A DNA stretch of 64,000 nt from Entoloma clypeatum (Eukaryota > Basidiomycota > Agaricomycetes > Agaricales > Entolomataceae): the NCBI GenBank assembly GCA_963565915.1, contig OY751493.1, forward strand, positions 4,650,001-4,714,000. Direction: 5' to 3'. The notes under the pieces were generated by a model that saw only the letters and a program-made list of their open reading frames with translations, ran no database searches and was not told the DNA's origin. Positions 9,679 through 18,789 of this stretch are shown piece after piece (positions within the stretch are counted from its first letter, which is position 1; each line of letters opens with the position of its first letter). A program made the position numbers and the translations under genes.

Positions 9679-10771
9679 GAAGAACAAGCTCTCATCACTG
9701 CCCGCCCAAACATTGACAATCCTTCCCAAGTTTCTGTCAAGCACCTTCGCTTTTTGAAACCCATCCATTTCAACCTCACTGTTTTGTGCTTTTTCGTCAA
9801 AAGTACACATCTATATGCAGATCCTAGCATTAAGGGGGACCTCCCAGACTTCAGGGATGAGAACAGAAACACTCAGTGCACCCACTATAACTAGCGTTGC
9901 TGTTCGAGACACATAGGGAAACGTTGAGCCCATCCCGTGTCGAGGTGACCAAAGGCCGACACATCTAACCTTTGGGGAAGTTGCTGGCACATGTGATGGT
10001 TTGGAAGAGAAGACTGTACACATCTAGTTCGCAACAGGTGTTCCTGGCCCCGACTCCTCAACAGCTCAATTTGACCAGTCCAGCTAGTGTTTTGAAGTCC
10101 AGTCTCAAAGACCTAGAACTGGACCAGAACCAGACTGGTAAAGACTGGTGAAAGACTGGACTGCAGTCTCAAGTTTCTGATTTTTGAGAATTGACCAGTC
10201 TCAGGTTCTTCAATTTTGGGAAAAAAAGAAGACTGGTTTAACACCAGTCTTGATTTGAGACTCAAAAATGGTAAACTGGTCATAGGTTCACACAGGTTCC
10301 TATAGGTTCACATAGATTTTGTTCATCAAAGCTTCTGTAAAATGTTTTGAAATGTGTTATAAATGATATTTTGAAACAGTTTTGATAAATTGGAAAATAA
10401 CCGGTTTAAACCAGTTCGAACCAGTCCTGGTTTACTTTTTTGAGAAAGGGGAGACTGGTTCACCAGTCTTTGACCAGTCCAGTCCTGGTTTCAGTTGTTT
10501 GGAGAAACCACTCAACCAGTCTTGGTTCTAGGTTCTTAATTTTTTGGGCAAAAAACCGGACTGGACTGGACTTTTGAACACTAAGTCCAGTGCGCATAGG
10601 GGTGTTGACCACGTGGACTTCATCTTTCCCAGATCTTCCTCCAACTGCTTGGGTAGACAGATCGTTCTTTGGGTTCTTCTTTCAGATTTTTTTTCACATC
10701 AGAACAGGGTTGTGCGCCTGACGTAAGGTACTATTGTTCAAACCAAAACACTCCCCCATCAAAACACCATC
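9679..10771 (+). other. 5' untranslated region of gypsy-1, containing a MITE
   Basis: About 1.1 kb lies between the LTR and the gag ATG. I do not see a convincing tRNA-complementary primer site directly after the LTR. About half of the region is the hAT-like MITE at 10085-10583. No gene is supported here. Confidence 0.6.
10085..10583. mobile_element. hAT-like MITE, 499 bp, CCAGTC-rich
   Basis: The ends are TAGTGTTTTGAAGTCCAGTC on the left and TAGTGTTCAAAAGTCCAGTC as the reverse complement of the right. The flanks are AGTCCAGC (10077-10084) and AGTCCAGT (10584-10591), seven of eight bases alike, which fits an aged 8-bp target duplication. The interior is packed with ACCAGTC/GACTGGT palindromic units and has no ORF. 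It shares its termini style with the larger element at 5843-7616, so they look like one family. Confidence 0.75.
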
Positions 10772-11860
10772 ATGGACAACCAAGATTTTCAGAACAAAGC
10801 CCCCGAGATCCCTAAGCATCACAAACCCCCCATCGCACCACCTCCTCCTCCTCCTCACCGACCAGGCCAAAGAATTGAAATAGCCGCAGATCCCGGCAAA
10901 TATAATGGATCCCAACCCCTGTTTTTGGGATGGTGGGCAAAAATGCTCATGTGGATCCGAGTAAATCGAGATTTGTTACATGGGGATGATGAAATCTGTA
11001 TCGCAGTCTGGTCCTGATTAGATGGACCAATTGCAGGAACATATGGGGAGACACGACTCACCCAATGCATGGAATCAAATGATTGGCCAATGTATCGAAA
11101 CTTAGTCTATAAGATCACCACGAGGTTTCACCCTACCACTGAAGTGGAATGGGCCAGAGCAAAGATTGAGGGGTTCAAACAGAACCAGATGAAGACAGAT
11201 GACTGGATCACGCAGTTTGGAACACTGACAATCAAGGGGAAAATTGAGGATCATCATGGGATTTCCTTACTAGAGAGAAATGTCCAGGACTCAATCATAC
11301 AACAATTGTTTCAGCAAGGAAGACGGCAGAACACCATGCAGGAAACTGTCGAGGAAATCTCAGCCATTGGAAGGGCTGAAGAGAATTATGCCATGAGGCA
11401 AGGAATGAGGCAGGGACCTCAAAGACAAGGGAACCAATGGCGAAATCACCCCCAGAATCAGCAAGCACCACAGCCACAAGGCCAGAATAATTTCGGAAGG
11501 CCCTTTGGGCAACAACAGAATGGGGGGTACCGTCCCCAGCAAAACGGTCAGCAGCAACAACAACGGGATCCAAACACGATGAACGTCAACAGGAATCAGC
11601 GATGAGCCTCTGGTAATTGCTATAACTGTGGAGGGCAGGGGCAATTTGCCCGAGATTGCAGGCAGCCGCAGCACAGGGTACAAGCGGCAATGATCGAACA
11701 GATTGATGAACATGAGGAAGAAGAGATTGTATGACAGATAACGGCAAGACGTCAAGCACGTCAAGCCACAAATGGACAAATGGGTGTGAATAGTGTGCCT
11801 GCGCTGAATCCCAATGGACAAGCTGCAGGGCAGCAGGGTTTTGTGAACGTCAACCAGTAA
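10772..11860 (+). pseudogene. Gypsy-1 gag with altered zinc knuckle
   Basis: Gag packages the element RNA. The frame opens at ATG 10772 with a Pro-rich leader, then a capsid region (WPMYRNLVYKITTRFHPTTEVEWARAK, then LLERNVQDSIIQQLF). A Gln/Asn-rich stretch precedes CYNCGGQGQFARDC, a CX2CX4HX4C zinc knuckle in which the His is Gln. The frame is interrupted by TGA at 11015, 11603 and 11732, and all three sit where Arg is expected or likely. The natural end is TAA at 11858. It is non-functional as it stands. Confidence 0.85.
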
Positions 11861-11895
11861 TTCCCCTGCTGGCTCTGACAAATCATTACAAACAA

Positions 11896-14800
11896 TTGCC
11901 TATAGACTCTTATATATATAAAGACACTGTAAAATCATGGTTTCAGAAACTTACAGATGCAGCAGTTACATACAATAAAATACTATTGGACAAACCCAAA
12001 AAGGTAAAAGCTCAAAAAACTAGCACAGATGATTCGGACTTAGATATGCTTGTAAATTATATCATTGGGGAGTCCTTGGAAATGAGGCTTGGTTTGGCCC
12101 TTACGGATGAATGCTTAATTCCCTGTTACAAAGAATCAGATAATTTAACTAGGCAAACGGACTCTATGGGGGAACCATCTTTTATTCGATCTGCTTCTTT
12201 GGAAAAAGAGCTTATGATGAAAATCATGCTGGAAACATTGCAGGACAAACGCACTTTTGATGTTGATGCATTATTAGACTCAGGGGCGACAGGGATGTTC
12301 ATTGATCTGGACTTCGCCAAAAGGAACAATATTAAATTAAGGGAACTACCTTTCCCCATTCGGGCCTACAACGTTGATGGCATGCTCAACCAAGGAGGGT
12401 CAATCATGCATGAAGCAGTCATGGCCATGCGGTATAAAGGACATGTGGAAATAGCAGTGTTTGAAGCATGCAACCTAGGAAAAGCTAAAATTATTGTTGG
12501 ACACACTTGGCTGAAATGCCATAATCCAGAGATCGATTGGAAAAAAGCGGAAATTAAACTATCAAGATGTCCAGAAGAATGCGGCATGTGTCTAGAAAGA
12601 AATGAAGAAGAAGTGGAGGAAGAGGTAATCCACATGCTCAGGGCAGCTAAGGGAGAACCCTCAGATGAAATACCGGCGGAACAGGCTGTCCCCCAAAAGT
12701 ATCACAAATATCTATCAGTCTTTGAAAAGAAAGCATCAGAGAGGTTACCAGTCAGGAAACCATGGGATCATGCTATAGACTTAAAACCAGATTTTGTACC
12801 AAAGAAGGCCAAAGTCTACCCCCTGTCAGCAGATGAAAGGAAAGAAGTATCCAAATTTGTGGACGATAAATTACGCAAAGGATATATTCGACCTACCAAG
12901 TCACCACAAACTTTGCCAGTATGGGCTACAACAATGTGCGGATAAAACCTGGAGACGAGTGGAAGGCCGCTTGGTCGGCTGGGATCGTGATTCTTCAGGG
13001 CTTTCATCAGGTTAAAATGGGATATTTGAGTTAACCAATAAACTGTCCAACTTATTATGTTTGGGTGGGAATTACAGTGCCTCACAAAACTGATTCAATG
13101 TTTGTTGCTTTTTGAATACCTTCAAGATAACTCTGCAAAGCATACCAATTGAATTAAACCTTTGGTATGATGGAGTCTTTGAACCGACAGTCATGTTTTT
13201 TGGATTGAATAATTCCCCGAGCACGTTCCAGACCATGATGAACCATATCTTTAGGGACTTGATCAACCAAGAATATGTGGTTATTTATATCGATGATATA
13301 TTGGTGGCAACAGAAGGAGAGGAAGGACACAACGCCATAGTGGAGGAAGTTTTGAAAAGATTACGAGAAAATGATTTATTCTTGAAACCAGAAAAATGTT
13401 TCTTTGATAGAGACGAAATAGAGTTCTTGGGATTAATTATTGGGAAAGGCGGAATTCGGATGGACCCTTCGAAAGTAGACGCCATCAAACAATGGCCGAC
13501 ACCGACTAAGGTCAAGGAAGTACAATCATTCCTTGGACTCACCAATTTCTATTGGAGATTTGTCAAGGATTTCTCTAATGTGGCCAGACCATTACATAAA
13601 TTAACAAGGAAGGACATGGTATGGAAATGGAGTACGGAACAGGAGGAAGTGTTTGACACACTAAAGAAATTATTTACAGAAGCACCCATATTGGTATCTC
13701 CCGATCCGGATCAGAAGTTAAGAGTAGAATCAGACGCATTGGACTTCACCATGGGAGTGATTCTATCTATGGAATGTGAGGATGAGAAATGGAGGCCATG
13801 TGCCTTTCTATCTAAAGGATTAAATGATGTGGAATGAAATTACGACGTACATGATAAAGAAATGCTGGGCATGATTCGAGCGCTGGAAGCATGGAGACAC
13901 CACCTTGAGGGAGCCAAACATGAGGTCGAGATCTGGACCGATCATAAAAACCTCGAGTACTTCATGCAGGGATGAAAGCTTGCAGACAAGCACACTGGGC
14001 ATTGTATCTAACACGTTTCAACTTTAAATTAATACACAAGGCTGGCACATCAATGGGAAAGGCAGACGCTCTTTCAAGAAGAGTCTATCATAGAAAGGGG
14101 GTGGAAAATGACAATGAGGATGTAACATTATTGAAACCAGAATACTTCCATTTACGAGCAATGGATTGGAGACACATACTTATTGATGGGGAAGAAAGTA
14201 AATTACTAAAACACATCAGGGATGCCAAGGAATTTGACAAGCAGGTGTTAAAAGCAGTGGAAGAACTAAAGAAAACCAATACCAAAATATTACGCGCAGA
14301 CAAATGGCATGAGGAGCAGGGACTCTGGTTACACAGAGGGAAAGTTTATGTTCTAAAGAGTCAGGAACTCAGGGAGGAAATAATTAAATTACACCACGAC
14401 AATCCAGTCGCTGGACATCTGGGTCAATGGAAAACTCTGGAATTAGTTACGCATAATTATTGGTGGCCCGGAATCACAAACATGGTCAAAGCTTATGTTG
14501 AGGGCTGTAACAGATGCCAACAATCAAAAAATGTGCCTCAATCGTTAGCTGGTAAATTAAAAGCAAACACGGAACATGCTGGACCATGGAAACACGTCAC
14601 TGCAGACTTTATTGTAGGACTCCCGGAAGCCCAGGGATATAACACAGTATTGGTGGTCACTTGTAGATCTACAAAACAAGCACACTTTATCAAAACATGT
14701 GACAAAGTCTCGGCTGAGGGGTTAGCTAAGCTATATTGGGACAAAGTCTGGAAACTTCATGGATTACTGGAAACACTGAGATCAGATTGAGGACCGCAAT

Positions 14801-15747
14801 TTGCGGCAACTTTTATGAAAGAACTAAACAAGATCCTGGGGATTACAACTAAATTATCAACGGCATACCATCCACAAACAGACGGACAAACAGAACAGAT
14901 CAACCAGGAGTTGGAACAGTATCTAAGATCATTTATTTCCCATCAACAAACAGATTGGCCTGAATGGATGGCAAGCGCCGAGTTCGCCTACAATAATAAA
15001 ATACACACAGCAACTCAGTTTTTGCTGTTCTATTTAAACTATGGATTCAACCCTAGGATGGGCATAGAACCTCGGAGGGCAGAAAAGTCAGAACCGGCAA
15101 AAGAATTTGCGCAGCGAATGAAGAAGATTCATGAGGAGGCAGAAGCGGCGCTAGTAAAAGCACGAGAAGAGATGGAATGGTATGCGAACCAAAACGGGGT
15201 GATGCACCAGTTTACAAAGTTGGCAACAAAGTTTGGTTATCGACTAAAGACCTGAAGTTGAACCGACCCTTAAAGAAACTTGCTGAACAATGGATTGGAC
15301 CCTATACCATAACCAAAGTCATTTTGTCGCACGCTGTGGAACTTAAAATTGCCAAAGTCGTGGAAAATCCACCCGGTTATCAATGTATCACAGGTCCGAT
15401 TATTTAAGGAACCACTATTTAAATCGCAAAAGGTGCAAGCACCAAATCCCATAGTTATCAATGGCAAAGAGGAGTACAATGTCGCTAAAGTTATTGACTC
15501 AAGATTGAAGAGAGGAAAGCTGGAATATTTAGTGCAATGGGAAGGTCTGACTCCAGACCACAACATGTGGGAACCTGAAGATCACCTGGAACATGCCAAG
15601 GAAATGGTGGAGGACTTCTTTAAATTAAACCTGAATGCACCCCGGCGCTTACGCACAAAGATCTTTGAAGGATTGAAATTTAAACCATATGAGAACTTCA
15701 CGGACACCCCGGATGACATCATATCTCACCTGGAAGTCGAGATCTAG
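11896..15747 (+). pseudogene. Gypsy-1 pol: protease, RT, RNase H, integrase, chromodomain
   Basis: The order of domains is canonical. Retropepsin has an intact DSGAT at 12277-12291. RT retains YIDD near 13286-13297 and FLGLTNFYWRFV, but the segment holding the first RT Asp motif is deleted at about 12920. About 200 bp of foreign sequence (12977-13177) follows GDEWKAAW. RNase H begins near 13725 with a TGA at 13835. Integrase has the HHCC zinc motif (14400-14520) and the catalytic residues: Asp 14605, Asp 14785 and Glu 14908. A TGA at 14788 directly follows the second Asp. After frameshifts near 13977 and 15350 the protein ends with a chromodomain at 15470-15640 (EYNVAKVIDS, YLVQWEG, NMWEPEDHL). 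The pol is decayed throughout. Confidence 0.9.
12977..13177 (+). repeat. Embedded fragment: 100 bp of the element C LTR plus about 100 bp of unknown origin
   Basis: Positions 12977-13076 match 8202-8301 with about two differences, ending at the LTR terminus ATTACA. Positions 13077-13177 match nothing I recognise in the window. The RT frame stops before the block and resumes at 13178 with FEPTVMFFGLNNSP. Confidence 0.85.
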
Positions 15748-15758
15748 AAAGGGGATAA

Positions 15759-16056
15759 TGTTATAATCATATTTTCACTTTTTACTTTATCTCATCTTAT
15801 CTCAATCTTATCTTATCTACATCATATCGTACATGAGGACATCTTATCAATTGCGCAGCATGACGCTGCCTCAATGCAGCCTCATGGTATTTACATATAT
15901 AAGTAGGGTACTTTCACTTGTATTCGATAGCTTGTTCTCTTGAGAGTCCCACTGGGTCTCTTGGCAATACAGCCCCTTCTTCATCTTTCCACGTTTCTCA
16001 TTCTAAGTTCCCAAGTTTGGGCTCATGATGTCTTTTGACTTAGCGTCACCTCAACA
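15759..16056 (+). repeat. 3' LTR of gypsy-1
   Basis: It is preceded by the purine run AGAAAGGGGA (15746-15755) and starts TGTTATAATCATATTTTCAC. It ends CCTCAACA, followed by the CAGTC duplication. It carries the same TATA-like ACATATATAAG as the 5' LTR. Confidence 0.9.
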
Positions 16057-16359
16057 CAGTCCCATATACAGTTCACAAGAATTAAGGAAAGTCCAACCAG
16101 TGGTACATGCTCTGTTGAAGTCCGATGGAGTTGCAGGTTTTGCCCAACACACACCTGGATTGGCAGGCGCAATCGGAGCAGGTGGAAAGGCTGGAACTGC
16201 GGCCTCCGCTGGAAGGGGAATTGGGTTGGGATTGGGAATGGAAGCAGGTGGAATAGCAGCACGCATAAGTTGTTTGAGTTGAGCGGTAATGTTGGTGAGG
16301 GTCTGGCAGTGTTCCTGGAACTCACATTCGAGCACAGCAAGGTGTTCAGGGTCGTCCAT
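16057..16359 (-). pseudogene. Gypsy-2 gag, N-terminal part
   Basis: The ATG at 16359 opens MDDPEHLAVLECEFQEH, then a Pro/Ala-rich linker and FLNSCELYM at the left edge. After removal of gypsy-1 and one CAGTC copy the frame runs on without a break into the gag segment at 9387. This shows both the nesting and the common origin of the two halves. The N-terminal coiled or helical region followed by a proline-rich linker is usual for Gag proteins of this lineage. Confidence 0.85.
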
Positions 16360-17460
16360 TTCTACATGTGATATGGAGTCACCAGTTACAGAGTGGTAGG
16401 CAGAACGGTGGGAAGGGGCGTCGGATATACCGGAATTGGAGGAGGGCAGACTTGAGTCTGTGTTGTCAACTCCGAAGCGCGGAATGGCTTCAACGGTACA
16501 ATTTGTGCCTGGTCTGTTTAGAGAGAACTTTCTACTGTAAGGGTGACCTTACGATCCAACAACTCCGAAGTGCTCTGAAGCAACTCCAACATCGGATGAC
16601 TTGCAAGGGAAATCCAAAGTTGAATAGACTCTACAAAGTACAATATGAGGTGTACCTTGCAAGGGAAATCCAAAGAGAAAGTTCTGAGGATTTCCATGCA
16701 AGCTAGGCAGCTATATAGACGATGAGAATTGGAAATGGGGAGAGAAATGTTGAAATACAACAAAGATCGGGAGTAGGGATGGGAACGGAATATGCAAATC
16801 AGAATAGTGCATATGGTGACGTTGGAGGTTTGAAGTGAAGAAAGAGAGATGGAAAAGAAAAGAAAAGTAAAGTATAGTAATTGATGTACCACAATGGTCA
16901 GAGGGTGGGTTGGAGGTGTCGGACTAAGGAAATCAGATGGAAATCAGATGGTTGCCCTTACATTATCATGTGCAAAACTAATAGCACTACTGGGATGTCC
17001 AAAACATTATGTACAAGGCTGTTTGCATCAATTTGCTTGGATATATATTGAAGTAAAGTGGAAGAAAGAATGTGGTGACACTGAAATAGCCATATTGTTT
17101 CAAGTGACACAATAGACCAGGGGGTCAACCAAGAAGAAGAAACATTGGTAGAATGCACTGCAGATGTACAGGTAGGTTTCCAAGCTGGGATGTGGGCATA
17201 TAATAGCTAGACACGCTCTCTGCATGGACATACTGTAGCATTCCTGGGATGGCCATGGGTGACCTGTGCTTGGGGTTTCATGATGTTGAGTAGTTGGCAT
17301 GTTTACATTGGGTTGAATATGGGCAGGTGCCACACACTGTGGGCATTGGCTGTTATAACCTTGTGTAATATGCAAGTTTTAATGAGAATAAATTATCAAT
17401 GTACTTGATTCATAAGTGACAGATAAAATGTAGCTTTTATTTTCAATATAATCTCTCTAT
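16360..17460. other. Region upstream of gypsy-2 gag; no gene supported
   Basis: This should hold the 5' UTR and 5' LTR of gypsy-2 on the minus strand, but I could not fix LTR ends. A minus-strand TATA-like CTATATAGC lies near 16711. CTTGCAAGGGAAATCCAAAG occurs twice, at about 16600 and 16657. The open frames present show no family features. Confidence 0.4.
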
Positions 17461-17466
17461 CTTTCA

Positions 17467-17843
17467 GACTCATCCTTGCCAGGAATGGTACACACTCCCA
17501 TACCCTCCGACTTCTGGACACCATACACGGTGTTCACCCTGTATTCCACATCTCCATGCTGGAGCCATCTGTTCCAGACAACATTCCAAACCGGACAGTA
17601 ACTCCACCTCCTCTGATCGACATTGAAGGAGAACTGGAATACAAAATCGCTGAAATCCTCAACACTAAATTGGATCAGCGTCGTTCTTGCAAACTGCTCT
17701 ACCTAGTCCATTGGCTAGGCTATGAAGGAACCTATGAGAAACAGTTCTGGCTACCTGCCACAGAACTTGAACATGTGATGGACTTAGTCATGGACTTCCA
17801 CTCCATGTATCCAGAGAAACCGGGCCCCTTATCATGCCTATAG
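17467..17843 (+). pseudogene. Gypsy chromodomain fragment
   Basis: A short pol terminus reads THSHTLRLLDTIHGVHPVFHISMLEP and then a chromodomain with ELEYKIAEILNTK, LLYLVHWLGYEG and QFWLPATELEH, ending at a stop at 17841-17843. The nearest related domain here is gypsy-1 at 15.5 kb, but the linker residues differ, so it comes from another family. No LTR is evident beside it. Confidence 0.75.
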
Positions 17844-17905
17844 AACCCCGCAAGACATATATATATAAAATAAAAGATTTGTTTTAAAAAAAGAGGGAGG
17901 CAGGG

Positions 17906-18734
17906 CTACTGGGTTTTGGCCAGTGGACCATCATCCTCTGACTCCTCCTCTGGCTCTTCCTCCACCTTTTCCTCCGCCTTCCTCACCTGATTCTTCTCCT
18001 CCTCCTCCTTCTCCACTTGCAGCTCTGCAAGCTCCCCATTGTCCAGTTCTCTGTCCTCTTCCTTGTCCTCCTCCTCATTCTCTTCCCCTTTTTCTTCCTC
18101 TTCTCCATCCTCCAACTCTGGAACCGCCGCCTCCAGCAAGAAATTCCAGTAGGCCAGGTGGCCATTCAGAATTTGCAGCTGCCAGAGCAGTGCAAAGCCA
18201 ACTATTGCTGACCACTTCTCCCTCTTCTCAAGAGCCTCTTGGAGCTCCCAGAACTCCTCTACAACAAAGCCCCCGCAACACTCCATTGCTCCACTTGGTC
18301 CTGCAATCTCCATCATGTCCTCCTCTGTTTTCCCCCATTTCCACTTCGCCCGCATCTCGCCAACCTTCAGACAAACCCGTTTGCTGTCTTTGCACTGCTG
18401 GCACGTGGTGCCCTTCCCCTGTCTAAGGAGATTGTCAGTAAGAAAAAAATGGAAAGGTGGGAACTCACAGCGCCCACTTGCATTCCACCTGTGCCTGCGT
18501 ACAGGCCTGACACATTTTCCCCCAGACCTCCGACTCCTCCACTCCCCTCTCCGCCCTCTGCTTCCCAGCTTTTTTCATCCTCTTCTTCTCCGCCTCTGCC
18601 TCTGCCCTCTCTTTCGCCTCCACCTCCCTCGCTCCTCTTCGGAGTCTTCCAGGTTGGCGCTGGAACAGGTGGGCTGTGTCCCTGAGTTTTGGGGCATGTT
18701 GGTGGTAACTGGAAGAAACCCTTCGACCGCTCAT
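17906..18734 (-). CDS. Zn2Cys6-like protein with acidic C-terminus
   Basis: Two exons join across a GT-AG intron at about 18424-18470. Exon 1 ends with CQACTQAQVEC and exon 2 begins with CQQCKDSKRVC, giving CX2CX6C-X11-CX2CX6C, the spacing of the fungal Gal4-type binuclear zinc cluster. Before the cluster is a charged Lys/Glu/Arg helix. After it come a Trp-containing region (ALEKREKWSAIVGFALLWQL) and a long Glu/Asp-rich tail ending DDGPLAKTQ at 17906. Known Gal4-type clusters bind DNA, but no transcription-factor middle domain is present here. The gene sits inside the TE island, so a TE-associated role is possible. The start at 18734 is only the best in-frame choice. Confidence 0.6.
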
Positions 18735-18789
18735 CTCTGTTATATAACCAAGACCACATGACCTTGTTTATTTTCTTGCAGTCTTCCAT

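Larger units (their letters stand above)
9388..16056 (+). mobile_element. Full-length Ty3/gypsy retrotransposon gypsy-1, TSD CAGTC
   Basis: Two LTRs (9388-9678 and 15759-16056, TGTTAT...CTCAACA) bracket gag and a pol with protease, RT, RNase H, integrase and chromodomain. The 5 bp before (9383-9387) and after (16057-16061) are both CAGTC. By eye the LTRs differ at roughly 7% of positions, so the insertion is not recent. The element sits inside the gag of gypsy-2, on the opposite strand. Several TGA stops, frameshifts, an RT deletion and a MITE insertion make it non-autonomous. Confidence 0.95.

Noticed and set aside
17923..18685. Long plus-strand Pro/Ser-rich open frames
   Set aside because: They mirror the acidic and basic tracts of the minus-strand Zn2Cys6-like gene, which has the splice site and motif.
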